Shown: in pieces, positions 32,178 through 44,831 of the stretch
How positions within the stretch are numbered: the first letter of the stretch is position 1
Layout: each line of letters begins with the position of its first letter
Origin: Xanthomonas massiliensis
GTDB taxonomy: Bacteria; Pseudomonadota; Gammaproteobacteria; Xanthomonadales; Xanthomonadaceae
Direction: 5' to 3'
Length of the DNA: 64,000 nt
NCBI RefSeq assembly: GCF_900018785.1
Contig: NZ_FCOY01000006.1
Coordinates: 930,001-994,000, forward strand
Translations under genes and position numbers: made by a program
The notes under the pieces: model-generated
The model's database searches: none
Told to the model about the DNA's origin: nothing
The model's input: only the letters and a program-made list of their open reading frames with translations

Positions 32178-32747
32178 TCAGTCGCTGGCGCGGCCGCCGA
32201 ATTCGCCGGTGTCGGTGTTGACCAGGATGCGCTCGCCGCTGGCGATGTACTCGGGCACCATGATCTCGATGCCGGTGGACAGCTTGGCCGGCTTGGGGCG
32301 CTTGGTGGCGGTGCCGCCCTTCAGCTCCGGCGGCGTCTCCACCACGTCCAGGGTGACGTACTGCGGCAGCTGCAGCGCCACCGGCTGTTCGTCGATCACC
32401 TGCACGTAGCAGCCGCCCAGGCCGTCGGTGATGTAGCCGGCGTCCTCGCCCAGCACGTCGGCGTCGAGCGTGTACGGGGTGTAGTCCTCGTCGTCGAGGA
32501 ACACGAAGGCCTCGCCGTCCTTGTAGGAGAACGTGGCCTGGCGGCGCAGCAGCTCGACCTCGGGCAGGTTGTCGTCGGCGTCGAAGCTGGCGTCGAGCTT
32601 GTTGCCGCCCGGCACGGAATACATGATGAAGCGGAAGCGGACGTTGCCGCCGCGGCCCTGCGGCGAGCTGCGCTCGATGTCGCGGATCTGGTAGACGCCG
32701 TTGTTGTACTCGACGACGTTGCCCTTCTTGATTTCGGAAGCTCTCAT
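32178..32747 (-). CDS. yeiP: Elongation factor P-like protein EfpL (YeiP)
   Basis: 189 residues, three-domain EF-P fold. N-terminal [20 protein letters not shown] and the later [13 protein letters not shown] and C-terminal [20 protein letters not shown]-type segments match YeiP rather than classical EF-P. The loop that carries the modified Lys in EF-P has Arg here (R32 in SSPQGRGGN), as in EfpL proteins, which act on stalled ribosomes without that modification. It stands alone on the minus strand after the convergent oxidase gene. Confidence 0.92.
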   Translation of the reverse strand: MRASEIKKGNVVEYNNGVYQIRDIERSSPQGRGGNVRFRFIMYSVPGGNKLDASFDADDNLPEVELLRRQATFSYKDGEAFVFLDDEDYTPYTLDADVLGEDAGYITDGLGGCYVQVIDEQPVALQLPQYVTLDVVETPPELKGGTATKRPKPAKLSTGIEIMVPEYIASGERILVNTDTGEFGGRASD

Positions 32748-32809
32748 GGGATCGGTTCGGGACAGGGGATGGAAGTGGGAGCGGACCGGCAGCGGGCCGG
32801 CCGCGATGG

Positions 32810-33580
32810 CTACCGGGGCGCCAGGCGCACGGCGCCGTCCAGGCGGATCACGCTGCCGTTGAGGTAGCGGTTGGCCAGGATGAAGGCGACCGCGTCGGCG
32901 AACTCCTCCGGCTGGCCCAGCCGCGAGGGGAAGGGGATGGAGGCGCCCAGCGCCTGCTGCACCGACTCGGGCATGCCGTCCACCATCGGCGTCCAGAACA
33001 CGCCGGGGGCGACGGTCATCACCCGGATGCCGAAGCGCGCCAGCTCGCGCGCCATCGGCAGGGTCATGCCGACCACGCCGCCCTTGCTGGCCGCGTAGGC
33101 GGCCTGGCCGATCTGGCCCTCGTAGGCGGCCACCGAGGCGGTATTGACGATGACGCCGCGCTCGCCGTCCTCGCCGGGGGCGTTGTGCTGCATCAGGTTG
33201 GCCGCGGCCTTGGCGACGTTGAAGCTGCCGACCAGGTTGACCATCACCGTGCCGCGGAAGGTGGCCAGCGGCATCGCGCCTTCCTTGCCGAGCACGCGGC
33301 CGGCGCCGAGGATGCCGGCGCAGTTGACGGCCACGTCCAGGCCGCCGAGGAACTCGCGCGCGGCGGCCAGGTCGGCGGCCACGGCCTCCTCGTCGGTGAC
33401 GTCGGTGCGCAGGTAGAAGGCGTTGTCGCGGCCGAGTTCCTCCATGGCCGCCGCGCCCTTGGCGTCGTTGAGGTCGAGCAGCACGGCGCGGCCGCCGGCG
33501 GCCACCAGCCGCCGCGCCACGGCCAGGCCGAGCCCGGAGACGCCGCCGGTCACCACCGCGCGGACTTGTGCCAGTTGCAT
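32810..33580 (-). CDS. Short-chain dehydrogenase, HSD10/3-hydroxyacyl-CoA dehydrogenase type
   Basis: 256 residues. The cofactor motif is [11 protein letters not shown] (residues 11-21), LDLN follows the second strand (NAD preference), and the catalytic Ser and YAASK lie in [21 protein letters not shown]. The segment [30 protein letters not shown] is characteristic of type 2 3-hydroxyacyl-CoA dehydrogenases, so fatty or branched-chain acyl-CoA oxidation is the likely role. It lies 62 bases upstream of yeiP on the same strand. Confidence 0.85.
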   Translation of the reverse strand: MQLAQVRAVVTGGVSGLGLAVARRLVAAGGRAVLLDLNDAKGAAAMEELGRDNAFYLRTDVTDEEAVAADLAAAREFLGGLDVAVNCAGILGAGRVLGKEGAMPLATFRGTVMVNLVGSFNVAKAAANLMQHNAPGEDGERGVIVNTASVAAYEGQIGQAAYAASKGGVVGMTLPMARELARFGIRVMTVAPGVFWTPMVDGMPESVQQALGASIPFPSRLGQPEEFADAVAFILANRYLNGSVIRLDGAVRLAPR

Positions 33581-33647
33581 GGTTTCACCCTCCCGTGAAA
33601 GAGCGGCGATTCTAGCCGATGGCCGCGCCCGTGGCCGGCGCCTGCGG

Positions 33648-36254
33648 TCAGGCCTGCGGCATGGCGTCGCGCAGGCGGCGGGCGAATTCCTCCGGCGCCA
33701 GCGCCGGCGCGAACAGGAAGCCCTGGCCCAACGGCACGCCCAGCTCCAGCAGGTAGCGGTGCTGGGCGTGGGATTCCACGCCTTCGGCGACCACCGCCAG
33801 GCCCAGGCTGCGGGCGATGCCGCACACCGCCTCGCAGACCGCGGTATCCGAGCGGTTGGACGGCACCCCGCCGACGAACAGCGCGCTCAGCTTGAGCCCG
33901 TGGATCGGCAGGCGGCGCAGGTAGTTCAGTGCGTTGTAGCCCTCGCCGAAATCGTCGATGGTCAGCGCCAGGCCCATCTCGCGCAGCGCGGCGAAGGTGC
34001 GCAGCGTGGCCGGGGCGTCCTCGATCAGCACGCGCTCGGTGAACTCCAGTTCCAGCGCCGTGCCGGCCAGGCCGTGGGCATCCAGCGCCTGGCGCACGAC
34101 GCCGACCAGGTCGGCGGCGAACTGGCGGTAGGACACGTTGACGGCCACGCGCGGCGTGGCCAGGCCCGCGTCGCGCCAGGCCCGCGCCTGGCGGCAGGCC
34201 TCGTGCAGCACCCAGGTGCCGATGTGGACGATGTCGCCGGTGCTCTCGGCGTGGCGGATGAACACCTCCGGGCGCAGCTCGCCCAGCTGCCCGCTGTGCC
34301 AGCGCACCAGCGCCTCGGCGCCCACGGTGCGGCCGCTGCGCAGGTCCACCTGCGGCTGGTAGGCGAGGTGGAACTCGCCGCGCTCCAGCGCCTGGCGCAG
34401 GTGCTGTTCGATCGACAGGCGGTCCTGCTGGCGGCGTTCCAGCTCCGGGGCGAACAGGCGCCAGCCGTCGCGGGTGCGGCGCTTGACCTCGTACATGGCC
34501 GCGTCGGCGTTGCGGATCAGCTGCTGTGGGCGGTGGCCGTGCTCGGGCGCGCAGGCGATGCCGATGCTGGCCGAGACGCGGAACTCCTCGCCGGCCAGGC
34601 GGAACGGGGCGGCGAAGGCGTCGGCGATGGCCTGCGCCAGCCGTTCCGGGCGCTCGGCCTGGCCGCTGGCGTCGCACAGCACCAGGAACTCGTCGCCGCC
34701 GAAGCGGGCCAGCAATCCGTCGGTGCCGATCGCCTGCGCGATGCGGCGCGTGGCCTCGACCAGCAACTGGTCGCCGGCGTCGTGGCCGAGGGTGTCGTTG
34801 ACCAGCTTGAAGCGGTCCAGGTCGATGTACAGCACCGCCAGGCGCGCGTGCGCGGGATGGCCCAGGCGCACCTCCAGGGTGTCGAGGATGGCGTCGCGGT
34901 TCATGGCTCCGGTCAACGGGTCGGTGCAGGCGCGGATGCGCAGGGTCTCCTCGGCCTGCCGCGACTCGGTGATGTCCTGCAGCGTGCCGGCGATGCGCGA
35001 GGCCGCCATCGCGCTGCTTTCCACCTCGCCGATCATGCGGATCCAGAACGAATGGCCGTCGCCGCGCTGGCCGAGCAGCTCCAGCTCGAAGCCGCGGCGG
35101 GTGCGCAGGGCCTGGTCCAGGGCCTGCTGCAGGCGCTGGCGGTGGTCGGCCTGCAGGCAGGCGAGCAGGCCGTCCATGTCGCGCGGCGGCGGCACGTGGC
35201 CGAGGATGCGGCGCGCCTCGCGGGTCAGGTACAGGCGGGCGCGGGCGCGGTCCCATTCCCAGCCGCCGATGTGGGCCAGCGCCTGGGCACGGTCGAACAG
35301 GGCGTTGTCGCGCTTGAGCTCGGTGATGTCGGTGAACAGCGCGAACACGTGGTCCGGCTCGCGGCAATCGCACGAGAACACCGGCACGTGGGTGGTCGAG
35401 ACCCAGATCATGCGGCCGCTGCCGCGGTGGTACATGCCCATCACCGTGCTGGCGACGATGCGGCCGCTGGACAGCGCGCGCACCAGCGGCCAGCGTTCCT
35501 CCGGCATCAGCGCGCCGTGCGCGTCCACGATCGCCCAGTCGCGGTGGTGCATGGCCGGCCCGGAGGGACCGGCGCCCACGCCCAGGATGCGGTGCGCGGC
35601 CGGGTTGGCGGCGACCACGCGCAGCTGGCGGTCGAACAGCACCACGCCCTTGTCGATGGATTCCAGCAGCAGGCGGTAGCGGGTCTGGGCCTGCCAGCGC
35701 CGGCCCAGGTCGCGCGCCACCGCCAGCACGCAGCGCCGGCCCTGGTAGTCGATGCCGCCGGAGTGCACCTCCACCGGGAACCGGCTGCCGTCGCCGCGCA
35801 TGTTGGTCACCTCCACCACGTACGAGCCGCCGTGCTCCAGCGCCTCGATCACCGGATCCATGTGGTCCGGCGGCAGGTCGGGGTTGAGCACCTCGATGGG
35901 CTGGCCGACGATCGCCTCGCGCGGCCGGCCGTAGGCGCGCACGCCGGCGGCGTTGAGGTCGAGCACGGTGCCGTCGGGGGCGATGATGCTGGCGGGGTCG
36001 GGCAGGGCATCGAACAGGGCGTCGCGTTCGGCCAGGGCGCCGGCCGCCCGGGCCTCGGCCGCGGCCAGGCGGGCGGCGAGCCGTTCCAGTGCCGGGGCCA
36101 GCGCGGCCGGCAGGGCCTGGCGCAGCGCCTGCAGGTCGAGCCCGTCGCCGTCCTCGCCCGCCGGCGCGACGCCGGTGGCGCGGCCTGTCCCTGCGGCGCC
36201 GGCCGGGCCGTCGCCGCGGGCGCGTTCGCGACGTTCGCGTTCCCTGCCTGTCAT
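33648..36254 (-). CDS. PAS-PAS-PAS-GGDEF-EAL c-di-GMP signalling protein
   Basis: 868 residues, no membrane segment seen. A short Arg-rich start and a helical linker precede three PAS-like domains (about residues 75-185, 190-320 and 325-445). The GGDEF domain follows, with ARFGGDEFLVLCD intact, so cyclase activity is possible. The EAL domain has EALVRW, NVS, LEFTE, DDFGEGYNALNYL, AEGVE and QGF intact, but the usual LKID is LKLS. It may therefore be a weak or regulated phosphodiesterase. The start at 36254 follows AGGAG at 12 bases. Substrates of the PAS domains are unknown. RpfG, a c-di-GMP phosphodiesterase, is encoded later in the window. Confidence 0.93.
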   Translation of the reverse strand: MTGRERERRERARGDGPAGAAGTGRATGVAPAGEDGDGLDLQALRQALPAALAPALERLAARLAAAEARAAGALAERDALFDALPDPASIIAPDGTVLDLNAAGVRAYGRPREAIVGQPIEVLNPDLPPDHMDPVIEALEHGGSYVVEVTNMRGDGSRFPVEVHSGGIDYQGRRCVLAVARDLGRRWQAQTRYRLLLESIDKGVVLFDRQLRVVAANPAAHRILGVGAGPSGPAMHHRDWAIVDAHGALMPEERWPLVRALSSGRIVASTVMGMYHRGSGRMIWVSTTHVPVFSCDCREPDHVFALFTDITELKRDNALFDRAQALAHIGGWEWDRARARLYLTREARRILGHVPPPRDMDGLLACLQADHRQRLQQALDQALRTRRGFELELLGQRGDGHSFWIRMIGEVESSAMAASRIAGTLQDITESRQAEETLRIRACTDPLTGAMNRDAILDTLEVRLGHPAHARLAVLYIDLDRFKLVNDTLGHDAGDQLLVEATRRIAQAIGTDGLLARFGGDEFLVLCDASGQAERPERLAQAIADAFAAPFRLAGEEFRVSASIGIACAPEHGHRPQQLIRNADAAMYEVKRRTRDGWRLFAPELERRQQDRLSIEQHLRQALERGEFHLAYQPQVDLRSGRTVGAEALVRWHSGQLGELRPEVFIRHAESTGDIVHIGTWVLHEACRQARAWRDAGLATPRVAVNVSYRQFAADLVGVVRQALDAHGLAGTALELEFTERVLIEDAPATLRTFAALREMGLALTIDDFGEGYNALNYLRRLPIHGLKLSALFVGGVPSNRSDTAVCEAVCGIARSLGLAVVAEGVESHAQHRYLLELGVPLGQGFLFAPALAPEEFARRLRDAMPQA

Positions 36255-36418
36255 GGGTGGGGGCTCCTGCCTGGCTGTCGTGATCCGGCCTGGTAGAGGC
36301 TGCCGGATCCCGTGACATACGGGAAGGCCGTCGCCAGGCGGCCAGGACCGCGGCAGTTGGCTGAATCGCCGGAATCGGCCGCCGCGGCATGGCCGGATCG
36401 GGCCCGCTGCCGTGATGG

Positions 36419-36438
36419 TAAAATTGAGAACCATTATT
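36419..36438 (+). promoter_or_regulatory. feo promoter with Fur box
   Basis: TAAAAT at 36419-36424 is a good -10 box. It overlaps a Fur-like site at 36420-36438 that matches the 19-bp consensus at 13 positions; its core TGAGAACCATTATT matches 11 of 14. Iron-bound Fur here would block feoA-feoB transcription. Confidence 0.7.
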
Positions 36439-36455
36439 GATGGATAGGTCGTTCC

Positions 36456-36707
36456 GTGACGTTGTCCGAATTGCCGCTGCGCCATGCCGCCATCGTCGAA
36501 TCCGTGCAGGACCGGCAGCCGGACGACACCATCGCCCGCCGCCTGCGCGAACTGGGATTCATCGAGGGCGAGACGATCAAGGTGGTGGCGATCGGGCCGG
36601 TCGGCCGCGAGCCCATCCTGGTCCAGGTCGGTTCCACCCGCTTCGCCCTGCGGCGCAGCGAGGCCGCGCGCGTGCACCTGCGCGCACCGGCGGAGGCGGC
36701 GGCATGA
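36456..36707 (+). CDS. feoA: Ferrous iron transport protein A
   Basis: 83 residues, SH3-like fold. RRLRELGFIEGETIKVV, then FALRRSEAARVHL match the FeoA family. It is a small cytoplasmic partner of FeoB. The start is GTG at 36456 with AGGT upstream, and the stop overlaps feoB as ATGA. It is the first gene after a Fur box. Confidence 0.92.
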   Translation: MTLSELPLRHAAIVESVQDRQPDDTIARRLRELGFIEGETIKVVAIGPVGREPILVQVGSTRFALRRSEAARVHLRAPAEAAA

Positions 36708-38563
36708 GCGCAGGGGCGATGCGCCTGGCGCTGGTCGGCAATCCCAACTGCGGCAAGACGGCCCTGTTCAACCAGCTCACCGGCAGCCGCCAGAAGGTGG
36801 CCAACTACAGCGGCGTGACCGTGGAGCGCAAGGAAGGCCGGTTCCGGGCGCCGTCCGGGCGCGAGTTCGTGGTGCTGGACCTGCCGGGCGCCTACAGCCT
36901 GCAGCCGGCCAGCCTGGACGAGGCGATCACCCGCGACCTGTGCCGCGGTTTCTACCCCGGCGAGCCGGCCCCGGACGTGCTGGTGTGCGTGATCGACGCC
37001 ACCAACCTGCGCCTGCACCTGCGCTTCGCGCTGGAGCTGCGGGCGCTGGGCAGGCCGATGCTGGTGGTGCTGAACATGGTCGATGCCGCGCAGCGGCGCG
37101 GCATCCGCATCGACCGCGCCGCGCTGGAGCGCGGCCTGGGCGTGCCGGTGGTGGAGACCGTGGCCATCCGCCGCAACGGCTCGGCCGACCTGGTCGAGTA
37201 CCTGGACCGGCACGGCGCCAGCCTGGCCGCGCCGGCGGCGGCCGAGCCGGAACTGCCGGCCGCGGTGGTCCACGCCCGCGTGCGCGACCTCATGGCCGAG
37301 GCGGTGATCATGCCCGAGCGCACCTCGCGCCTGGACGACGCACTGGACCGCTGGCTGCTGCACCCGGTGTTCGGCCTGCTGGCGCTGGCCCTGGTGATGT
37401 TCCTGATCTTCCAGGCGGTCTACGCCTGGGCCGCGCCGGTGATGGACGCCATCGACGCCGGCACCAAGTGGCTGGGCGAGTGGGTGGGCGCCACCTTGCC
37501 GCAGGGGCCCCTCAACAGCCTGCTGGTGGACGGCGTGATCGCCGGCGCCGGCAGCGTGATCGTGTTCCTGCCGCAGATCCTGATCCTGTTCGCCTTCATC
37601 CTGGCGCTGGAGGAATCGGGCTACCTGCCGCGCGCGGCGTTCCTGCTCGACCGGCTGATGTCCGCGGCGGGCCTGTCCGGGCGCTCGTTCATCCCGCTGC
37701 TGTCCAGCTTCGCCTGCGCCGTGCCGGGCATCATGTCCACCCGCAGCATCCAGGACCCGCGCGACCGCCTGGCCACCATCCTGGTGGCGCCGCTGATGAC
37801 CTGCTCGGCGCGGCTGCCGGTGTATGCCCTGCTGATCGGCGCGTTCATCCCGCAGAAGACGGTGTGGGGCCTGTTCAACCAGCAGGGACTGGTGCTGTTC
37901 GGGCTCTACGTGGCCGGCATCCTCAGCGCGCTGCTGGTGGCCTGGACGATGAAGAAGTGGCGCCGCGACCGCGGCGAGCACGCGCTGCTGCTGGAGCTGC
38001 CGTCCTACCGCCTGCCGACCGTGCGCGACCTGGCGCTGGGCCTGTGGGAGCGGGCGCTGATCTTCCTCAAGCGCGTGGGCGGGATCATCCTGGCGCTGAC
38101 CGTGCTGCTGTGGTTCCTGCTGTCGTTCCCGGCGGCGCCGGCCGGCGCTACCCTGCCGGCGATCGACTACAGCTTCGCCGGGCGCATCGGCCACCTGCTG
38201 GCGGTGGTGTTCGCGCCGCTGGGCTTCAACTGGCAGATCTGCATCGCGCTGATCCCCGGCCTGGCCGCGCGCGAGGTGGCGGTGTCCTCGCTGGCCACGG
38301 TGTACGCGCTGTCGGCCGCCGACGACGATGCCGCCGCGCAGGCGCTGTCGCCGCTGATCGCCCACGACTGGAGCCTGGCCACCGCCTTGTCGCTGCTGGT
38401 CTGGTACATCTACGCGCCGATGTGTGCCTCGACCCTGGCCACGATCAAGCGCGAGACCAATTCCTGGAAGCAGATGGGATACACCGCGTTCTATCTGTTC
38501 GTGATGGCCTACCTGGCCTCGCTGGTGACCTACCAGGTCGCGGTGCTGCTGGGAGCGGGGTGA
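36704..38563 (+). CDS. feoB: Ferrous iron transporter FeoB
   Basis: 619 residues. The N-terminal G domain has G1 GNPNCGKTALFN (from residue 12), G3 DLPGAYSLQ and G4 NMVD. The membrane part has two Gate motifs with paired cysteines/prolines (SFACAVPGIMSTR and APLMTCSARLPVY) and ends in several helices. It is shorter than E. coli FeoB (773), like many xanthomonad and other compact forms. It imports Fe2+ across the inner membrane. Coupled to feoA; 4 bases separate it from the next small gene. Confidence 0.96.
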   Translation: MSAGAMRLALVGNPNCGKTALFNQLTGSRQKVANYSGVTVERKEGRFRAPSGREFVVLDLPGAYSLQPASLDEAITRDLCRGFYPGEPAPDVLVCVIDATNLRLHLRFALELRALGRPMLVVLNMVDAAQRRGIRIDRAALERGLGVPVVETVAIRRNGSADLVEYLDRHGASLAAPAAAEPELPAAVVHARVRDLMAEAVIMPERTSRLDDALDRWLLHPVFGLLALALVMFLIFQAVYAWAAPVMDAIDAGTKWLGEWVGATLPQGPLNSLLVDGVIAGAGSVIVFLPQILILFAFILALEESGYLPRAAFLLDRLMSAAGLSGRSFIPLLSSFACAVPGIMSTRSIQDPRDRLATILVAPLMTCSARLPVYALLIGAFIPQKTVWGLFNQQGLVLFGLYVAGILSALLVAWTMKKWRRDRGEHALLLELPSYRLPTVRDLALGLWERALIFLKRVGGIILALTVLLWFLLSFPAAPAGATLPAIDYSFAGRIGHLLAVVFAPLGFNWQICIALIPGLAAREVAVSSLATVYALSAADDDAAAQALSPLIAHDWSLATALSLLVWYIYAPMCASTLATIKRETNSWKQMGYTAFYLFVMAYLASLVTYQVAVLLGAG

Positions 38564-38567
38564 GGCC

Positions 38568-38819
38568 ATGTCGCTGGCACTGCAATACGGATTGATCGCG
38601 CTGGCCGTGCTGGCCAGCGCCTGGGTGGTGTTCAAGAAGCAGTTCCCCGGCACCTTGCGGCGCCTGCGCGGGACCCTGGCGCTGGCGCTGGTGCGGCCCT
38701 CGCGGCCGGCCTGGCTGCAGGCGCTGGGGCGGCGGCTGGCACCGTCGCCCGCCGCCGCGGACGGGTGCGGCTGTTCCGGCTGCGACACCTGCGGGCCGGA
38801 CGCGCCGCGCAAGCACTGA
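38568..38819 (+). CDS. FeoB-associated Cys-rich membrane protein
   Basis: 83 residues: one N-terminal membrane helix (residues 6-22), a basic middle, and the Cys cluster GCGCSGCDTCG at residues 66-76. It is placed where FeoC or FeoB-associated Cys-rich proteins are found, and resembles the small DUF6587-type proteins. It is likely to bind iron or an Fe-S cluster and modulate FeoB; this role is inference from position and cysteines. It starts 4 bases after feoB. Confidence 0.8.
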   Translation: MSLALQYGLIALAVLASAWVVFKKQFPGTLRRLRGTLALALVRPSRPAWLQALGRRLAPSPAAADGCGCSGCDTCGPDAPRKH

Positions 38820-39002
38820 GCATCCGGCGGAGCGGGGGAGCGGCAGCCGGCCCGGCGCCCGTTCTTCGCCACCGGGCCGCGGGCGAACAGGCTGCAGCTG
38901 GCGTTCGTGACGGTGCCGCCGGACAGGATCGATGCCGGCATCGCCCTCCTCGGCGAGCCGATCGAGGCGGCGATCGCCGGGACCGCGGGCGTGGCGGGCT
39001 GA
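38820..39002 (+). pseudogene. C-terminal remnant of a PLP aminotransferase
   Basis: Directly after the previous stop the same frame stays open for 60 codons to TGA 39000-39002. Its translation contains RPFFATGPRANRLQLAF and PDRIDAGIALLGEPI, the typical tail of class I/MocR-type aminotransferases (the glycine-Arg/Asn-x-Leu-x-Leu-x-Phe pattern and the final helix). There is no start codon or upstream catalytic part, so it is a left-over from a deletion rather than a gene. Confidence 0.6.
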
Positions 39003-39006
39003 TCGC

Positions 39007-39030
39007 CCGGGGCCGGGGCCGGGGCCGGGG
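39007..39030 (+). repeat. Hexamer tandem repeat (CCGGGG)4
   Basis: Four perfect copies of CCGGGG just upstream of dapB. Short GC tandem repeats of this kind can vary in number by slippage. G-runs could also form a quadruplex on the plus strand. It lies 72 bases before the dapB start. Confidence 0.7.
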
Positions 39031-39101
39031 TGCCTGTACTCCGCTTTCGCGGCGGATCGGGTAACGTGTCGGCCCTCCCGTAGATCGCTGGACCGCCGCA
39101 G

Positions 39102-39818
39102 ATGACCACCTCCCCGCTGAAGCTGCTGATCCATGGTGCTTCCGGCCGCATGGGCCGGGCCTTGCTGAGGCTGGCCGCGGAGGATCCGGCGACCGCGGTG
39201 GCCGCTGCCGTGGTACGGCGTTCGCCGGCGCAGCGGGTGGTGGACGGCGTGCCGTACTTCGCCGCCAGCGAACTGGCCGGGGTGCCGGCGTTCGACGTGG
39301 CCATCGACTTCAGCCTGCCGCAGGGGTTCGATCCGGTCCTGGCGCTGTGCGTGGAACGGGGCCGGCCGTTCGTATCCGGCACCACCGGCCTGAGCGATGG
39401 CCAGCGCGAGGCGCTGAACGCCGCCGCGGCCACCATCCCGCTGGTGTGGGCCTCCAACTTCAGCCTCGGCATCGCGGTGCTGACCGACCTGGTCGAGCGC
39501 GCCGCCGGCAGCCTGCCCGGCTGGGACTGCGACATCGTCGAGGCCCACCACGTGCACAAGCAGGACGCCCCGTCCGGCACCGCGCTCAGCCTCGGCGAGG
39601 CGGCCACCGGCTCGGGGGCGCAGCCGCGCTACGCCAGCCTGCGCGCCGGCGACATCGTCGGCGAGCACCTGGTGCAGTTCACCGGGCTGGGCGAGCGCCT
39701 GGAACTGATCCATCGCGCCACCAACCGCGACATCTTCGCCCGCGGTGCGCTGCATGCCGCGCGCCACCTGGTGGGCAAGCCCGCCGGCAGCTACCGGGTG
39801 CGCGACCTGATCGCCTGA
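39102..39818 (+). CDS. dapB: 4-hydroxy-tetrahydrodipicolinate reductase
   Basis: 238 residues. The NAD(P)-binding start LLIHGASGRMGRALLRLA, the catalytic HHVHKQDAPSGTAL with the substrate Lys, and the GTTGLSDGQREAL loop identify DapB, which acts in the lysine/diaminopimelate pathway. It is about 30 residues shorter than the E. coli enzyme (273), the missing part lying in the N-terminal half. It precedes carA by 160 bases, a common proteobacterial order. Confidence 0.95.
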   Translation: MTTSPLKLLIHGASGRMGRALLRLAAEDPATAVAAAVVRRSPAQRVVDGVPYFAASELAGVPAFDVAIDFSLPQGFDPVLALCVERGRPFVSGTTGLSDGQREALNAAAATIPLVWASNFSLGIAVLTDLVERAAGSLPGWDCDIVEAHHVHKQDAPSGTALSLGEAATGSGAQPRYASLRAGDIVGEHLVQFTGLGERLELIHRATNRDIFARGALHAARHLVGKPAGSYRVRDLIA

Positions 39819-39977
39819 ACAGGGGGCGGCCAAGGCTGGCGTGAGCGCCCCCCCGCCGGTACAATTCCAACTCGCCTGTTACCCATCGCCACGGACCGGA
39901 GAAGCGCCGCGTCCGCGGTTTCTTGCAGCCGCAAGCCGGTGGAGCAGGGTTCCCGTCCACCCCAAGGCGAAGCTTTC

Positions 39978-41111
39978 GTGACCCATCCCGCAATCCTTGT
40001 CCTCGAAGACGGCACCGTGTTCGAGGGCGAATCCGTCGGCGCGGCCGGCCTGTCGGTCGGCGAAGTGGTGTTCAACACCGCCATGACCGGTTACCAGGAG
40101 ATCGTGACCGATCCGTCCTATGCCCGGCAGATCGTCACGCTGACCTATCCGCACGTCGGCAATACCGGCTGCAACGACGCCGACGACGAGGCGGCCAAGG
40201 TCTGGTCGGCCGGCCTGATCGTGCGCGACGTGCCGCGCCGTCCCAGCAACTGGCGCAGCCAGGCGCCGCTGCCGGAGTGGCTGGCCGCGCGCGGCGTGGT
40301 CGCCATCGCCGGCATCGACACGCGCCGGCTGACGCGCCTGCTGCGCGAGCGCGGCGCCCAGAACGGCGCGCTGCTGGCCGGCGCCCCGGGCGAGGCGCTG
40401 GACGTGGAGAAGGCGCTGGAGGCGGCGCGCAAGTTCCCCGGCCTGAAGGGCATGGACCTGGCCAAGGTGGTCAGCACCGACCGCGCCTATGCGTGGCACG
40501 AGGGCGAGCTGGACCTGGACCGGGGCGAGTTCGTGCGCGTGCAACCGCGCTTCAAGGTCGTGGCCTACGACTTCGGGGTGAAGCTGAACATCCTGCGCAT
40601 GCTGGCCGAACGCGGCTGCGACGTGCAGGTGGTGCCGGCGCGGACGCCTGCCGCCGAGGTGCTGGCGCTGAACCCGGACGGCGTGTTCCTGTCCAACGGT
40701 CCCGGCGACCCGGAACCGTGCGACTACGCCATCGCCGCGATCCGGGAATTCATCGCCCGCAAGATCCCGACCTTCGGCATCTGCCTGGGTCACCAGCTGC
40801 TCGGCCTGGCCGCCGGCGCCACCACCACCAAGATGGTCAACGGCCACCACGGCGCCAACCATCCGGTGCAGGACCTGGACAGCGGCAAGGTGATGATCAC
40901 CTCGCAGAACCACGGTTTCTGCATCGACGAGGCCAGCCTGCCGGCCAACGTGCGGGTCACCCACCGCTCGCTGTTCGACGGCACCAACCAGGGCATCGCG
41001 CTGACCGATGCCCCCGCCTTCAGCTTCCAGGGCCACCCGGAAGCCTCGCCGGGACCCCACGACGTTTCCCCGCTCTTCGACCGCTTCGTTGCGCTGATGG
41101 AGAACAACTGA
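39978..41111 (+). CDS. carA: Carbamoyl-phosphate synthase small subunit
   Basis: 377 residues from GTG 39978. I preferred this to an in-frame ATG 39 bases upstream because AAGGCGAAGC lies at ribosome-binding distance and [19 protein letters not shown] is the usual family start. The glutaminase Cys is in [13 protein letters not shown], with the His/Glu in [13 protein letters not shown]. It supplies ammonia to CarB for arginine and pyrimidine synthesis. A TACAAT -10 box lies at 39860-39865. Confidence 0.96.
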   Translation: MTHPAILVLEDGTVFEGESVGAAGLSVGEVVFNTAMTGYQEIVTDPSYARQIVTLTYPHVGNTGCNDADDEAAKVWSAGLIVRDVPRRPSNWRSQAPLPEWLAARGVVAIAGIDTRRLTRLLRERGAQNGALLAGAPGEALDVEKALEAARKFPGLKGMDLAKVVSTDRAYAWHEGELDLDRGEFVRVQPRFKVVAYDFGVKLNILRMLAERGCDVQVVPARTPAAEVLALNPDGVFLSNGPGDPEPCDYAIAAIREFIARKIPTFGICLGHQLLGLAAGATTTKMVNGHHGANHPVQDLDSGKVMITSQNHGFCIDEASLPANVRVTHRSLFDGTNQGIALTDAPAFSFQGHPEASPGPHDVSPLFDRFVALMENN

Positions 41112-41112
41112 A

Positions 41113-44351
<3,239 letters not shown>

Positions 44352-44355
<4 letters not shown>

Positions 44356-44828
44356 GAGCTCCCATGACCGCCAAGGGCGCCCAGCGCCTGCGCGAGGAAC
44401 TGGACCGCCTGAAGTCCGTCGAGCGTCCGCGCATCATCGCCGCCATCGCCGAGGCGCGCGAGCACGGCGACCTGAAGGAAAACGCCGAATACCACGCCGC
44501 GCGCGAGGAACAGGGCTTCATCGAGGGCCGCATCAAGCAGCTCGAAGGCGAGCTCTCGCACGCCGAGATCATCGACGTGGCCAAGCTCAATGCCGGCCAC
44601 AAGATCGTCTTCGGCGCGACCGTGACCCTGGCCGACGTGGAAACCGACGAGGAACGCAAGTACCAGATCGTCGGCGACCTGGAAGCGGACATCAAGCAGG
44701 GCCTGATCGCGGTGTCCTCGCCGGTGGCACGTGCGCTGATCGGCAAGATGGAGGGCGACACCATCGCCATCGAGGCGCCCGGCGGCCACCGCGAGTACGA
44801 GGTGGTCAGCGTCGAGTACCTCGCCTGA
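44352..44828 (+). CDS. greA: Transcription elongation factor GreA
   Basis: 158 residues, the standard GreA length. N-terminal coiled coil ([38 protein letters not shown]) with the acidic tip DLKENAEY that enters the RNA polymerase channel; C-terminal FKBP-like domain ([18 protein letters not shown]). It restarts stalled polymerase by stimulating transcript cleavage. The ATG at 44352 overlaps the carB stop; another in-frame ATG at 44364 is internal. Confidence 0.97.
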
Positions 44829-44831
44829 CCG

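Noticed and set aside
39939-39977. ATG 39939 as the carA start
   Set aside because: The 13 extra residues are not family-like, and a ribosome binding site sits at the right distance from GTG 39978 instead.
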